Positions 63,036-64,000 of a DNA stretch of 64,000 bases are shown in pieces. This DNA comes from Gillisella vitis. Its GTDB lineage: Bacteria; Pseudomonadota; Alphaproteobacteria; Rhizobiales; Rhizobiaceae. The DNA lies in assembly GCF_014204625.1 (NCBI RefSeq), contig NZ_JACHLU010000019.1, forward strand, positions 1-64,000. Reading direction: 5' to 3'. The notes under the pieces were generated by a model. That model did not search any database, was not told the DNA's origin, and worked only from the letters and a program-made list of their open reading frames with translations. A program made the position numbers and the translations under genes. The stretch's first letter is position 1. Each line of letters begins with the position of its first letter.

Positions 63036-63823
63036 TGGCGGTGGTTGATCAATCTTCGCATCAGCATAACCTGCCGCAGGTGCGCAGGCTGGAAGCGGTC
63101 AGCTTTCGGGCCTGGCCTGCTGCATCGGTGCAATATGATGGAAGCTGGCAGGTGCGGCTGACCGGCGGCCATCCCTCCAAGCGGGTCAATTGCGTGGTGG
63201 CGCTGGATCGTTCCGACACGCGCGATATTCGCCAGCGGCTGGAAAAGGCCCAGCGCAAATTCCTGTCCTATGGCCGTGAGATGGTGTTTCGGGAAACGCC
63301 GCTCGCACCGCCACAGGTGGTCGATGTGTTGCGTGAAGACGGCTGGTTCCGGTTTGATGAAAGCATTGTGATGGTGCTGGATCTGGCCACGCTGGTTGAT
63401 CATGACGTGATGGATCACCTGCCCAGTCAGGATATTGGCCGTTTTGTCGATGCCAGCCTGACGCTGCAAAATGAAGACCCGGCGCTGAAGCCTGCTCTTG
63501 CGGAGTTGATCACCAATATCAAGCCGCCGTCCGGGCTGTTTCTGGTTGAGGTTCCGGGCAATGGGCCTGTTGCGGGCGTGATCTGTGTGCATGACAATGA
63601 CTTGACCGGCCTGCTGCAACTGGCGGTGGGCGAGAGCCATCGCGGCAAGGGCATGGGGTTCGAGCTGAGCTATGCAGCCCTGCGCTGGGCCAGACTGCGG
63701 GGCGCGAAAATGGCATGGTTGCAGGTGCAGGCGGATAATATCGCAGCCCTTGCGCTTTATCGCAAACTTGGTTTTCAGGAAGCCTATCGCTATTGCTACT
63801 GGCGTGCACAGGAGCCGCAATGA
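63035..63823 (+). CDS. GNAT family N-acetyltransferase
   Basis: A 262-residue protein with a C-terminal GNAT domain: acetyl-CoA loop VGESHRGKGMGFELSYAALR (about residues 193-212), then AWLQVQADNIAALALYRKLG (residues 227-246) and FQEAYRYCYW. The N-terminal half is less conserved. Substrate unknown. It overlaps argJ by one base and mutT by four, so the argJ-GNAT-mutT order forms a coupled operon, as in related rhizobia. Confidence 0.9.
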   Translation: MAVVDQSSHQHNLPQVRRLEAVSFRAWPAASVQYDGSWQVRLTGGHPSKRVNCVVALDRSDTRDIRQRLEKAQRKFLSYGREMVFRETPLAPPQVVDVLREDGWFRFDESIVMVLDLATLVDHDVMDHLPSQDIGRFVDASLTLQNEDPALKPALAELITNIKPPSGLFLVEVPGNGPVAGVICVHDNDLTGLLQLAVGESHRGKGMGFELSYAALRWARLRGAKMAWLQVQADNIAALALYRKLGFQEAYRYCYWRAQEPQ

Positions 63824-64000
63824 CCGAAACTGTTCGCTCGATTCTTCTCGTTGCGGCCTGCGCCTTGCTCGACAGCGACGGTCGCATTCTGCTGGCCCAG
63901 CGGCCAGAAGGAAAGTCGCTGGCCGGGCTTTGGGAATTTCCTGGTGGCAAGGTGGAAAAGGGCGAAACACCGGAAGAAACACTGGTGCGTGAGCTGGAAG
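63820..64000 (+). CDS. mutT: 8-oxo-dGTP diphosphatase MutT (partial, cut by window end)
   Basis: The first 60 residues of a Nudix hydrolase that cleans oxidised guanine nucleotides from the pool. Visible are VAACALLDSDGRILLAQRPE, LAGLWEFPGGKVEKGETPEE and the start of the Nudix box ending in RELE. The start overlaps the GNAT stop (ATGA). The rest lies beyond the window. Confidence 0.88.
   Translation, partial: MTETVRSILLVAACALLDSDGRILLAQRPEGKSLAGLWEFPGGKVEKGETPEETLVRELE

Noticed and set aside
1..64000. CRISPR arrays or prophage modules
   Set aside because: No regularly spaced repeats, cas genes or phage structural genes were seen; XerD has a housekeeping context.

Overview
The window looks like a chromosomal segment of a Rhizobiaceae alphaproteobacterium of the Agrobacterium/Allorhizobium/Rhizobium group. 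Supporting signs are CpdR, the aerobic cobaltochelatase pair cobS-cobT, a DUF4175 protein, the HIG1-like/PduO/ETF/3-hydroxybutyryl-CoA dehydrogenase gene set, intergenic elements built like the rhizobial mosaic element RIME1, and a group I intron in tRNA-Arg(CCU), a location known from Agrobacterium. Almost all of it is housekeeping DNA with tight gene packing. There is no CRISPR array, prophage or intact insertion sequence.

Layout. 1-2000 is the only clearly accessory-looking part: one unrecognised 134-residue gene, about 0.9 kb without a supportable gene, an intron-split tRNA-Arg and an orphan 5' half of another tRNA. 2-8.5 kb holds an M20 amidohydrolase, a D,D-carboxypeptidase, a COG0523 zinc GTPase behind a predicted Zur box, an L,D-transpeptidase lipoprotein coupled to TusA, and accA. 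8.7-16.7 kb holds xerD, aroK-aroB, bolA, a J-domain protein, cobS-cobT and a phytase-esterase-like protein. 16.8-21.8 kb holds an Abi/HEPN-like gene, a queuosine precursor transporter with a possible preQ1-I pseudoknot on its start codon, rpmB, a DUF3108 protein, a DMT exporter, a DUF985 cupin and gloB. 21.8-29.9 kb holds a methyltransferase-hisC-tyrA cluster, a DUF2125 protein, ChaC, PlsC, YdcF and ftsEX. 30-39 kb holds a membrane protein, hpt, cpdR, the DUF4175 protein, lptM-lysA, argH, a TlpA-like thioredoxin and a GST.

39-55 kb starts with fatty-acid and electron-transfer functions (3-hydroxybutyryl-CoA dehydrogenase, etfAB, acyl-CoA synthetase, aldehyde dehydrogenase) plus a chemoreceptor. 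It continues with tRNA-Leu(CAA), a YqaA protein, DsbB, an HNH nuclease, AlkA, GluQRS, a YihY/BrkB protein, an SDR, a HIG1-like protein and the PduO-type cobalamin adenosyltransferase. Two nearly identical RIME-like repeats bracket about 10 kb between etfB and pduO, which suggests a rearrangement. 55-64 kb holds an acetyltransferase/flippase pair that may act in polysaccharide export, secA, a parvulin isomerase, argJ, a GNAT protein and mutT, which is cut by the window end.

The most interesting signals are non-coding: the tRNA group I intron, the Zur operator, the preQ1-I-like pseudoknot, and two families of palindromic intergenic repeats. All were read by eye from the sequence; no searches were run.
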